The notes under the pieces are model-generated. The model saw only the letters and a program-made list of their open reading frames with translations. It had not been told where the DNA came from and did no database searches. Position numbers and translations under genes: made by a program. This document shows positions 16,397 through 22,665 of a stretch of 28,694 nt of DNA, in pieces. Source of the stretch: a virus; IMG/VR virus record IMGVR_UViG_3300022843_000050, positions 1-28,694 of that record. One strand, 5' to 3'. The stretch's first letter is position 1, and every line of letters starts with the position of its first letter.

Positions 16397-18002
16397 TAGA
16401 TACTGCCTGTATTGCTGGTGCTGCATTTCTAGCCATTTCACTTTCAGCCATTTGTTGTTGCGCTTCCATTTGTTGTTGTTGTGCTTGAGCTTTCTCTTCT
16501 GCTATTTGTTGAACTTCCGCATCTGATCTAATCATCGTAGCTGGTAGTCCAAGAATTTTTATTAAGTTTTTAATTAGTCCAGGAGGATCTATGTAATCCA
16601 ATGTTGATGGTGCTAATTGAGATATGTTGCCAAATAATTCTAAACCTTTAACAATTGAATTAAGTTCTTCACCTCTTTGTGCAAGAGCCATTGGTGATAC
16701 ATACTCAACATCTATTTCTTGGTTTAATAAAATTTCTGGAGCATCTGGGAATAAACCATTTCTCATCATAATATTAAATATTCTAATAATCATTGGCTGT
16801 AATAATTCAGATTGTAATCTTCCTAATACTGGTCCTAGTATTCTCATCTTCTCTTGATTACGTTGAACAACTTCCGTTGCTGTCATGTTTCTATTTTCAG
16901 TAATTAATAATTGATCTACATGGAAAGTAGCAGAGATTGCTTTTCGTCTCTGATCTTCCATATTTAATCCTAACGGATTGTTTGCACCAATATTTAAAGT
17001 TTCAATTCTATCTCTTGAACCAGATCTATAATAATTAATAGAGCCTGGAGACATTCTAATTGGCATTAGCATACTGTCATCAGGTACTAGCAAAGGTGGA
17101 TCAACTTGTTTAGCTGCCGCCTTCATACCTACTTCAACCATTTTGTTTAAAACTTTAACATCAGGTAAAGCATTCATACCTGGAGATCTTCCATAAATCT
17201 CATTAGATGCTTTTAAATATCTTGGAACTACATAAGGAAACTCTTTAAAGCCACCTTCTGAAATAATATGTCCAGCATCGTATTCAAAATAAACAGAAGT
17301 GTAAGGCATATTCTGTTTATCCATTTTTCTTGGATTGTACATATCTCTTGGTTTAACAACATGGCATAAATCAATATCGTCAAATTGAGATTTCTTAAAT
17401 ATGTTTTGAGTTTTTGAACTTAAGTTTTCAATACCAAATTTTTCTACAGTTGCTTTAGCAGACATTTTAAATCTTCTGTAAATACAGTTGACCATGCCTT
17501 TAGCATCTTCTGAAATATATAATTCTTTTATATGTCTTGATGAAAACCGAACGATGTCATCTTTATCTTCTTCAATTTGTAAACAAGAAGTTCCAAAAGC
17601 AATAAGATCAAAATAAGATTCGAACACCTCTTGCTGAAAGTTAGATCTTGATATTGCAAGATACATTTTATCAGTAACATCTTCTAACCATTCTCTAGCT
17701 TCATCATCTTCATTAACTACTGTTTCTTTAAATCTTAAACCAAACCATCTATTAACTGATGATGTTAGCATTCCATGTAATGAGCTAGCTAACAATTCCA
17801 TTGAATGGATCGCTGTACCATCGAAGATCACAGTATGTCTTTTATCGCCTTTAGGTCTATTTAATGTAATATCGGCTTTACGAGGAAACATATAATCAGC
17901 TACCTCTTGCCAATGAACTTCCCAGTTAGATCTCTTCTCCATCAATTTAGATAGATTATTCTTTAATTCTGCTGCTAGTTTTCGTTTGTCTTGTTCTTGC
18001 AT
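16374..18002 (-). CDS. Portal (head-tail connector) protein, 542 residues
   Basis: The protein matches the T7 gp8 type. Its N-terminal region is LKNNLSKLMEKRSNWEVHWQEVADYMFPR, followed by VIFDGTAIHSMELLASSLHGMLTSSVNRWFGL, then YFDLIAFGTSCLQIEED and YGRSPGMNALPDVKVLNKM. The ENRNMTATEVVQRNQEKMRILGPVLGRLQSELLQPMI segment is the helical block conserved in these connectors. It forms the dodecameric ring through which DNA is packaged and ejected. The length is close to T7 gp8 (536). The C-terminal 40 residues are glutamine-rich (QAQQQQMEAQQQM) and probably flexible. The SD lies inside the end of the preceding gene (TTAGGATAATATG). Confidence 0.94.
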   Translation of the reverse strand: MQEQDKRKLAAELKNNLSKLMEKRSNWEVHWQEVADYMFPRKADITLNRPKGDKRHTVIFDGTAIHSMELLASSLHGMLTSSVNRWFGLRFKETVVNEDDEAREWLEDVTDKMYLAISRSNFQQEVFESYFDLIAFGTSCLQIEEDKDDIVRFSSRHIKELYISEDAKGMVNCIYRRFKMSAKATVEKFGIENLSSKTQNIFKKSQFDDIDLCHVVKPRDMYNPRKMDKQNMPYTSVYFEYDAGHIISEGGFKEFPYVVPRYLKASNEIYGRSPGMNALPDVKVLNKMVEVGMKAAAKQVDPPLLVPDDSMLMPIRMSPGSINYYRSGSRDRIETLNIGANNPLGLNMEDQRRKAISATFHVDQLLITENRNMTATEVVQRNQEKMRILGPVLGRLQSELLQPMIIRIFNIMMRNGLFPDAPEILLNQEIDVEYVSPMALAQRGEELNSIVKGLELFGNISQLAPSTLDYIDPPGLIKNLIKILGLPATMIRSDAEVQQIAEEKAQAQQQQMEAQQQMAESEMARNAAPAIQAVSNAEQQQQ

Positions 18003-18023
18003 ATTATCCTAATAAAGTTTTTT
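18003..18023 (-). repeat. 21-base gene-end repeat, copy 1 (before the portal gene)
   Basis: This stretch is identical to 18555-18575. Both encode the C-terminal KTLLG and stop, and both place an AGGA just before the next ATG, so the same bases end one protein and provide the ribosome binding site for the next gene. Confidence 0.85.
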
Positions 18024-18552
18024 TACTTAATTTGTAATCTTTGGCTAAAGTTTTTTTGTTAATATTAGTTATGCTTCTACCTTTTCTTTTATTAGCTAAG
18101 AGAATTTCATCCGCTGACATTTCTGTTGTTGTTGGTCCTTTAACATTGTTAGCAGCTTCTTTTTGAATTTCACCTGGACCTAAAATTGTTGCACTTCCTG
18201 TTGAAGCTTTAGCAAGTTCTATTCCTTTAGGTTGATTGTCATTACCATTAGTAAAAGGATTTTCTTTATAATCTCTTTTTTCGTCAGCCTCATTATATCC
18301 GTAAGCTTCACCACCATAACCATCTTTATTTTTTTTTTTAGAATTACTTGTAAGACTTCTTAATATAGCTCCAACAGTTCCGCCTGTTGCTACAAACTTA
18401 GCAGCTTTCTTTACTGCACTTGAAAATTCATTTCTGTTAGAAGTTTTATTGGCATCCTTTTTAGAACCATAAGATCCATTTGATTTTTTTCCAGCTGGTC
18501 CTACTCCTCCGCCTCCTCCGCCTGTACTTGAGTTGTTACCAAATCCGCCCAT
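18004..18552 (-). CDS. Gly/Lys/Asn-rich virion-associated protein with KTLLG tail, 182 residues
   Basis: Low-complexity and basic. The N-terminus is a Gly/Ser run (NNSSTGGGGGGVGPAGKKSNGSYGSKK), then a helix (EFSSAVKKAAKFVATGGTVGAILRSL), a charged tract, and a C-terminus with KRKGRSITN and an ending SKKTLLG. The same tail pattern (KRMGRRSTI ... EKTLLG) ends the preceding 77-residue protein. Small proteins with a GR-STI block and a LLG ending sit beside the portal in many podoviruses, in a position comparable to T7 gp7.3, a small protein needed for tail or fibre attachment. That comparison is by position and character, not by clear sequence identity. Probably a minor virion component. Confidence 0.6.
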   Translation of the reverse strand: MGGFGNNSSTGGGGGGVGPAGKKSNGSYGSKKDANKTSNRNEFSSAVKKAAKFVATGGTVGAILRSLTSNSKKKNKDGYGGEAYGYNEADEKRDYKENPFTNGNDNQPKGIELAKASTGSATILGPGEIQKEAANNVKGPTTTEMSADEILLANKRKGRSITNINKKTLAKDYKLSKKTLLG

Positions 18553-18554
18553 AA

Positions 18555-18575
18555 ATTATCCTAATAAAGTTTTTT
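18555..18575 (-). repeat. 21-base gene-end repeat, copy 2 (before the 182-residue gene)
   Basis: Identical to 18003-18023; it ends the 77-residue gene with KTLLG-stop and supplies an AGGA before the start of the 182-residue gene. Confidence 0.85.
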
Positions 18576-18789
18576 CACTAATCTCTGCATCTGCATCGTT
18601 AAGACCAGAACTAGTTGTTAATATTGTAGATCTTCTACCCATTCGTTTATTTTCTGCACGTCTCATTTCTTCTGCTAGTCTTGCTGTTTCTTCAGGACTA
18701 TCGACTTCAGGTACATCCTCTACTTTAGGCATAATGAATTGAGGTACTGGAGGCATCTTCGGCGTAAATATTTTGGCAATGAATGACAT
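18556..18789 (-). CDS. Small virion-associated protein with KTLLG tail, 77 residues
   Basis: A short protein with a proline-rich N-terminus (FTPKMPPVPQFIMPKVEDVPEVD), a charged helix (SPEETARLAEEMRRAENKRMGRR), then STILTTSSGLND and the ending EKTLLG. The MGRRSTILT block followed by a KTLLG end is a pattern I recognise from small proteins near portal genes of diverse podoviruses and prophages; its function is unknown to me. It lies two bases after the large terminase stop. The shared tail suggests it and the next protein bind the same partner, perhaps portal or scaffold. Confidence 0.68.
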   Translation of the reverse strand: MSFIAKIFTPKMPPVPQFIMPKVEDVPEVDSPEETARLAEEMRRAENKRMGRRSTILTTSSGLNDADAEISEKTLLG

Positions 18790-18791
18790 AA

Positions 18792-20063
18792 TTATATAAT
18801 TTGGTAACTGCTTTCAGCTACTCTTTGTAAGTTTTTGTTAGTTGTTTTATTTTCATCTAATGCAGTTGCTAATACTCTTAAAGCATCACACATATGTGAA
18901 CTGAAATCGTGAACTGGTTTTGATTTAAAAATTCTTTCCTTGTCATTAAACTTTCTATGATAGTGACGTAAGGCTATTAAAAGATCTGCACAGTTATTAC
19001 TATCGATCTTACATCTTGGTAAAATCATCTTAACTGCATGGATGCCGTCTTCTAATAATATTCTTGGAGCAATTCTAAATCTAACTCCGAGTGCGGATGC
19101 TACTTCTCTTCTTGTTTTACCATTACTAAATTCTGTAACGTCTAAATCATGTGGTCCGTAATGAGTATCGTAAATGTAATCTTTATCTTGTAAAAATTTT
19201 ATATAATGCGGTAACGCTTCGTTATCATTCTCGTAAGTTTCAATGATATTAAGTTGGTGGTTTAGCAATTGAAAAAAGATAATAGAGGTACTATCGTTAT
19301 AACCTATATCCCACGCAGTATTTACTGGTAAACTTGGATCATAAGGTACTGCTCCAATATTACCTTTATCGTCTAATTCTTGAACAAGATCGCCATATAT
19401 TGAGCCTTCTAAATTGCCAATAAATGAGCATTCAAATTCCTGGTTGTATTTAGCCGTACCCATTACGGTAAGTGCATTACTTAATTCTTCTTCGTCAACA
19501 ATCTTTGTTTCAGAAGCTTTAGCTTTATATAGAAACCATTTAGGATCCGCTTGAGCTTTTTGATAATAATCATAAAATATATTATTCATTCCTTTTGGTG
19601 TACCAATTAAAAATAGTTTTCCTTTTCTATCCGATAAAGCTGGTACAATAACTTCATCTATTAATCCTTGCGAAACTTGAGCTACTTCATCAATTGCACA
19701 AGCATCTAAATAGATACCTCTTATGCTGTCAAAATTTTCTGATGATAGTAAAGTTATCCTAGCGCCATTAACTAAATCACAACGTAATTCACTTTCATTC
19801 CATTTCGTGCCTGGAATATTCTTTGTATAGAATTTTAAGTAATCCCATGCGATTGATTTAGCCTGTTTATATGTTGGTGCTATATATGCATATCTGGGAT
19901 TGTGATTTGTATTAGTTAAGGCAGCACGAATTAAATGGTTAAGAACCATAACGGTCTTACCAAATCTTCTGTGACAGCAAAGTACAGCGTATCTATGCTT
20001 GTCTAATTCTTGATGAATGTATGCCTGGTGCTTTCGTGGCGTGTACGGAATTTGTATTTTCAT
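18792..20063 (-). CDS. Terminase large subunit (DNA packaging ATPase/nuclease), 423 residues
   Basis: The ATPase part shows a Walker A-type loop HRRFGKT at residues 31-37, an adenine-region motif AYIAPTYKQA near 59-68, a Walker B ACAIDE near 121-126, and a coupling motif LIGTPKG near 152-158. The C-terminal nuclease part shows AWDIGYNDS near residue 250, a GPHDLDV segment, and HMCDALRV near 390-397, consistent with the three acidic positions of the RNase H-like nuclease. It cuts concatemers and drives DNA through the portal. The length is rather short for the family but all motifs are present. The start overlaps the preceding stop by one base. Confidence 0.96.
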   Translation of the reverse strand: MKIQIPYTPRKHQAYIHQELDKHRYAVLCCHRRFGKTVMVLNHLIRAALTNTNHNPRYAYIAPTYKQAKSIAWDYLKFYTKNIPGTKWNESELRCDLVNGARITLLSSENFDSIRGIYLDACAIDEVAQVSQGLIDEVIVPALSDRKGKLFLIGTPKGMNNIFYDYYQKAQADPKWFLYKAKASETKIVDEEELSNALTVMGTAKYNQEFECSFIGNLEGSIYGDLVQELDDKGNIGAVPYDPSLPVNTAWDIGYNDSTSIIFFQLLNHQLNIIETYENDNEALPHYIKFLQDKDYIYDTHYGPHDLDVTEFSNGKTRREVASALGVRFRIAPRILLEDGIHAVKMILPRCKIDSNNCADLLIALRHYHRKFNDKERIFKSKPVHDFSSHMCDALRVLATALDENKTTNKNLQRVAESSYQII

Positions 20064-20251
20064 TAGTGAATAGTTGGTGGTCTATCGCTAAAGTTTGAGT
20101 TCATATTAATTTTGTTAAAGACAAACTCACAGAAATCGTAAAGATCTTCTTCTTCATCAAATCCTGAAAAACTTATTAGTAATTCGTTGTTATAAGCCTT
20201 GAAGCTTATGGCGGTCACATTCTTATATTTGTCTTTGATATATTTATTCAT
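20063..20251 (-). CDS. Small acidic protein before the large terminase, 62 residues
   Basis: A short gene whose stop overlaps the terminase start by one base (TAATG). It has a basic N-terminus (MNKYIKDKYKN), a predicted strand pair (TAISFKAYNNELLISFSGF), and an acidic helix (DEEEDLYDFCEFVFNKI). I do not recognise a family. The tight coupling and compact alpha/beta pattern support a real gene; a packaging-related role is only a guess from position. Confidence 0.55.
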   Translation of the reverse strand: MNKYIKDKYKNVTAISFKAYNNELLISFSGFDEEEDLYDFCEFVFNKINMNSNFSDRPPTIH

Positions 20252-20498
20252 GTGTCTGTTTGTTTTAATTACCGATGATTAATGTAATAGTGTCGGCGGT
20301 CAAAATCTGGGGTATGGCTCTTTAATAAAAACGCTAAAAAGATAGTCCAGAAATAAATAGATTGTACGACAGGCAATCGCTCTACGGTAACTACCAATGC
20401 TTATTCAAACTTTGGTGCTGTAGTGGTGCTGATTATCCTATAACTCTATTAATACTGTAACTATCGAACCTCATGTCGTGTGTGAGAACTGTGTTTGT
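20252..20498. other. 247-base non-coding spacer between the terminase genes
   Basis: No credible ORF is present on either strand, which is notable in an otherwise packed operon. Structure seen: the 8-base direct repeat TGGTGCTG at 20413-20420 and 20424-20431, 11 bases apart; a short GATTG/CAATC stem at 20360-20378 whose minus-strand sequence resembles a tRNA anticodon arm; and an imperfect CCGAT/GTCGG inverted repeat near 20272-20296. Candidate roles are a packaging recognition (pac/cos) site, an attachment site or an internal promoter region. Confidence 0.5.
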
Positions 20499-20921
20499 CT
20501 AAACAATACCGACATCTGACACTCTCTTAATCTCATTCTCGAATGTCTTATCTGCATCTGGATCATTCCAGGTTATTTCTATCTTCTGATCTACTTCTAT
20601 TTGTTGCTTGTCACCATAGACTGCTACTAACTTCGAAGCCATCCAACGATAATGAATTAGCTTCTCTCTTGTGATTGCAATACTTTTATTGTCTGCAGTC
20701 TCAAGTTCCGTAATCATCTTATCAAGGTAAGTTTGAGCTGCTATCTTACGAGCAGTCAATATCTTGTTGGCAAATTCTTTATCAGTTCTGATCCACTCAT
20801 AAACTTTACTTAATGATGGAGAACCTTTGGTTTGGCAAATAGTAGTAAGAGGAGTACCATTCATCAATAAGGTTTCTATATCAGCTGATATTGCTGGTGT
20901 TAATTCTAGTTTATTAGACAT
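20499..20921 (-). CDS. Terminase small subunit, 140 residues
   Basis: The pattern is typical of small terminases with an N-terminal helix-turn-helix. ISADIETLLMNGTPLTTICQTKGSPSLSKVYEWIRTDKEFANKILTARKIAAQ corresponds to the DNA-binding repeat (the SPSLSKVYEWI-D-EFA part is the most diagnostic). A coiled-coil oligomerisation region and HYRWMASKLVAVYGDK follow, the latter a phrase found at the end of this domain in many phages. It recognises the viral DNA and loads the large subunit. It overlaps the HGG protein by eight bases, and 247 non-coding bases plus one small gene separate it from the large subunit gene. Confidence 0.88.
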   Translation of the reverse strand: MSNKLELTPAISADIETLLMNGTPLTTICQTKGSPSLSKVYEWIRTDKEFANKILTARKIAAQTYLDKMITELETADNKSIAITREKLIHYRWMASKLVAVYGDKQQIEVDQKIEITWNDPDADKTFENEIKRVSDVGIV

Positions 20922-21108
20922 TATTCTGTTTTAAGTTAAGTAAAGCTTTAGCCTTACCTTCTGGTGTTTTAGGTCCTGTACTCCAACCTCCATGCATTCT
21001 GCATCTAATGTTACCATTATTCATTCTGATACCTGATGCTTTGCAAGGAAGTTTATTCTGTTTATTTATTGTCTGACATTTAAGTCTGTATTTGTGTCTT
21101 GCTGCCAT
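20914..21108 (-). CDS. Small HGG-motif, putative zinc-binding protein, 64 residues
   Basis: A basic protein with Cys11, Cys22, Cys36 and His39, followed directly by GG, then STGPKTPEGKAKALLNLKQ. The C-x10-C-x13-C-x2-H spacing followed by HGG and GPKTPEGK is a signature of small phage proteins found just before the small terminase in many phages. A zinc ribbon or treble-clef fold is likely. It overlaps the small terminase by eight bases, suggesting coupled translation and perhaps a role in packaging initiation, though the function is not established. Confidence 0.72.
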   Translation of the reverse strand: MAARHKYRLKCQTINKQNKLPCKASGIRMNNGNIRCRMHGGWSTGPKTPEGKAKALLNLKQNNV

Positions 21109-21287
21109 AAACGGTTTTAGAAATTAAAAAGAAAATATATATTTATTGAAATCCGTTCTGGTACGGTTTTAAGAAAGAGTAAGAAGCTGTATAGTTTCAT
21201 TATACAGTACCTGGATAGATATACTAGATACTATTTTCTAACTTTATTTATAGGAGAGTTTATTTTTTTAAAAAGATTTTAAGACTA
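21109..21287. promoter_or_regulatory. 179-base non-coding region before the HGG/terminase genes
   Basis: AT-rich and without an ORF. It holds a 7-pair stem CTGTATA/TATACAG with a seven-base loop (21187-21193 with 21201-21207) and a 4-pair CCGT/ACGG stem at 21153-21166. It also has two near-identical copies of ACGGTTTTA(A)GAAA (about 21112-21124 and 21163-21176). The second copy lies just upstream of the HGG gene on the minus strand. The region probably contains a promoter or operator for the packaging and virion operon; no convincing sigma-70 -35/-10 pair was found. Confidence 0.42.
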
Positions 21288-21764
21288 TCAAATTAAGTAC
21301 AATATTTCGTTTAATTTGCAATACTTTTTATTGTTTATTTTAATTTTATTACACAACCTACTTAGGACTTTCTCATACCTATTTCTTATTTGATGACGTG
21401 TAAATCCAAAGTGTTTTCCAATGTCTGTCCATTTATGTCTGTTGGCTCTCATCCAAATAATTTGTCTATCAAGTATAGGATCTTCTGAAATGTCTGCATC
21501 CACCGCCAACAATGCTTCAATAGCAAACTCCCAACGTGTAACTTGTCTTGGTGTTGCTCTTAACTTTAGCAATTGCTTTTCATAGTAAGCCCAGTCGCCT
21601 TGCATATAAGTAGTAGCCAGCAAATCATACATGCTGCTCGCTCTAGGAGGCTTTGGTTTGCTTAAGTATCGTTCTGTCCTAGCTGCCTCATCAATTAAGC
21701 TGACAAGGTTTGTAAATGCAAATACAGCGGTTTTAAGTTGAATTTCAATTGTCATAGTTACCAT
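21288..21764 (-). CDS. DUF6362-like helix-turn-helix protein, 158 residues
   Basis: The C-terminal half (about residues 70-140) reads RQVTRWEFAIEALL ... DRQIIWMRANRHKWTDIGKHFGFTRHQIRNRYEKVLSRLCNKI. It matches the DUF6362-type pattern of a TRWEEA-like start, an IW-RA segment and a sigma-factor-like HTH (WTDIGKHFGFTRHQIRNRYE). The N-terminal half is helical with a basic PKPPRASSMYDLL stretch. Such proteins are common next to the small terminase in phages. Role inferred: DNA binding, either regulating late genes or helping packaging. It overlaps the preceding gene by 20 bases. Confidence 0.7.
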   Translation of the reverse strand: MVTMTIEIQLKTAVFAFTNLVSLIDEAARTERYLSKPKPPRASSMYDLLATTYMQGDWAYYEKQLLKLRATPRQVTRWEFAIEALLAVDADISEDPILDRQIIWMRANRHKWTDIGKHFGFTRHQIRNRYEKVLSRLCNKIKINNKKYCKLNEILYLI

Positions 21765-22113
21765 TTTGATAAGTGTAAATATTCTGTTTAACTTTATTGA
21801 AACCTTTATTAGAAAAGTTCTTTACAAACTTAATAGTCTCTAAGAAATGTTTGTATCTTGGCATATCAAAGTATGTGAAGTTCTTATGTGTGATCAATGG
21901 TTTGTAATCTATATTCATTAAAGATAATCTTTGAAGAGCTGCTTTAATTTTATCTAATGGAACTATCATGTGGTCAGCACAATCAATCATTCTTACAAAC
22001 GAAGTTAATCTTTTAAGATCATAGTTTTTACAAAGATAAGAATATAATTTAAAATCAAAGTCTGACATTTTAAGTTCAAACATTCTGGGATCACTAATAT
22101 AAAATTGACGCAA
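21745..22113 (-). CDS. Possible winged-helix protein, 122 residues
   Basis: The first 80 residues (DFDFKLYSYLCKNYDLKRLTSFVRMIDCADHMIVPLDKIKAALQRLSLMNIDY) have the helix spacing of a winged helix-turn-helix of the kind found at the N-termini of phage replication and regulatory proteins. The remainder is basic and Asn/Lys/Tyr-rich (KHFLETIKFVKNFSNKGFNKVKQN). I do not recognise a named family. It overlaps its neighbours on both sides by 20 bases, so the three genes from 22567 to 21288 are translationally coupled. It could be a DNA-binding accessory protein; sure as a gene, unsure of function. Confidence 0.5.
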   Translation of the reverse strand: MRQFYISDPRMFELKMSDFDFKLYSYLCKNYDLKRLTSFVRMIDCADHMIVPLDKIKAALQRLSLMNIDYKPLITHKNFTYFDMPRYKHFLETIKFVKNFSNKGFNKVKQNIYTYQNGNYDN

Positions 22114-22567
22114 ATGCTTTCCTCCTATGTGCTATTGGATCTTGATTTAATTTTTTAATAAATAATTCTTTATTTTTGCAATGAGGATAATGTTCAACTT
22201 GTTTATGCTCCAGGAACTGAAGCCATTGATCTGGATATAATTTAATTGGTTCTGATAAAAATCCATTCTTATAATCTGGTGCTATCTTCTTGATATGGAC
22301 ATAAGCCATCTGATCTTCGATGAGTTTATACCAAACAATAAAAGCTGGTATTCCAGCCATTTCAGCTAATTGCTTTGTAACTTTATGAGTTTTATTCCAG
22401 TCTTGATTATTGTCGAAAACTGTCTCTGCGAGAAAAAGTGGCTTTAAACAAGCATTACAAGTCGAGACCTGGTCAATATCAGAAAAACCCAATAAATTAT
22501 GCTGTTCTCTATGCCAATTCGAATATCCAGAGAATTTAACTCCTTTAAAATAGACTTTTTTACTCAT
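22094..22567 (-). CDS. PD-(D/E)XK-like nuclease-fold protein with a CxxC pair, 157 residues
   Basis: The protein shows SNWHREQHNLLGFSDIDQVSTCNACLKPLFLAETVFD, then KTHKVTKQLAEMAGIPAFIVWYKL. This order (WHR, DIDQ, a beta hairpin with CxxC, an acidic position in LAET, then a helix and a strand with IPAFIVWY) resembles a phage family with the restriction-endonuclease-like core. The lysine expected two residues after the catalytic Glu is not there; the Thr-Val at that place may mean an altered or inactive site. The Cys pair could bind zinc. It is the first gene of the minus arm, next to the divergent control region, where early host-takeover genes are often placed. Confidence 0.52.
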   Translation of the reverse strand: MSKKVYFKGVKFSGYSNWHREQHNLLGFSDIDQVSTCNACLKPLFLAETVFDNNQDWNKTHKVTKQLAEMAGIPAFIVWYKLIEDQMAYVHIKKIAPDYKNGFLSEPIKLYPDQWLQFLEHKQVEHYPHCKNKELFIKKLNQDPIAHRRKAFASILY

Positions 22568-22665
22568 AAATAGCCATTAAACTACTGAAATAGATAAACA
22601 AGTAAAAGTTTGCATAAAACATTTTTTGTCTTGCATATATGCGAAAAGTGTATAAATACCTATAT
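22568..22665. promoter_or_regulatory. Divergent control region with operator-like sequences
   Basis: The region separates the two transcription arms. It has a perfect 10-base palindrome GCATATATGC (22633-22642) and two copies of TTGCATA (22610-22616 and 22631-22637), 21 bases (two helical turns) apart. A weak plus-strand sigma-70-like element is TTGTCT (22626-22631), 19 bases, TATAAA (22651-22656). No Shine-Dalgarno lies before either candidate start of the plus-strand regulator. The layout fits an autoregulated switch region. Confidence 0.5.

Noticed and set aside
20360-20430. Complete tRNA gene in the terminase spacer
   Set aside because: Only parts like a D-arm and anticodon arm are present; the anticodon loop has nine bases, and there is no GGTTCGA-type T-arm or matching acceptor stem.
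21153-21170. Intrinsic terminator on the plus strand (CCGT/ACGG stem and TTTT)
   Set aside because: The stem has only four pairs, and no plus-strand gene ends here.
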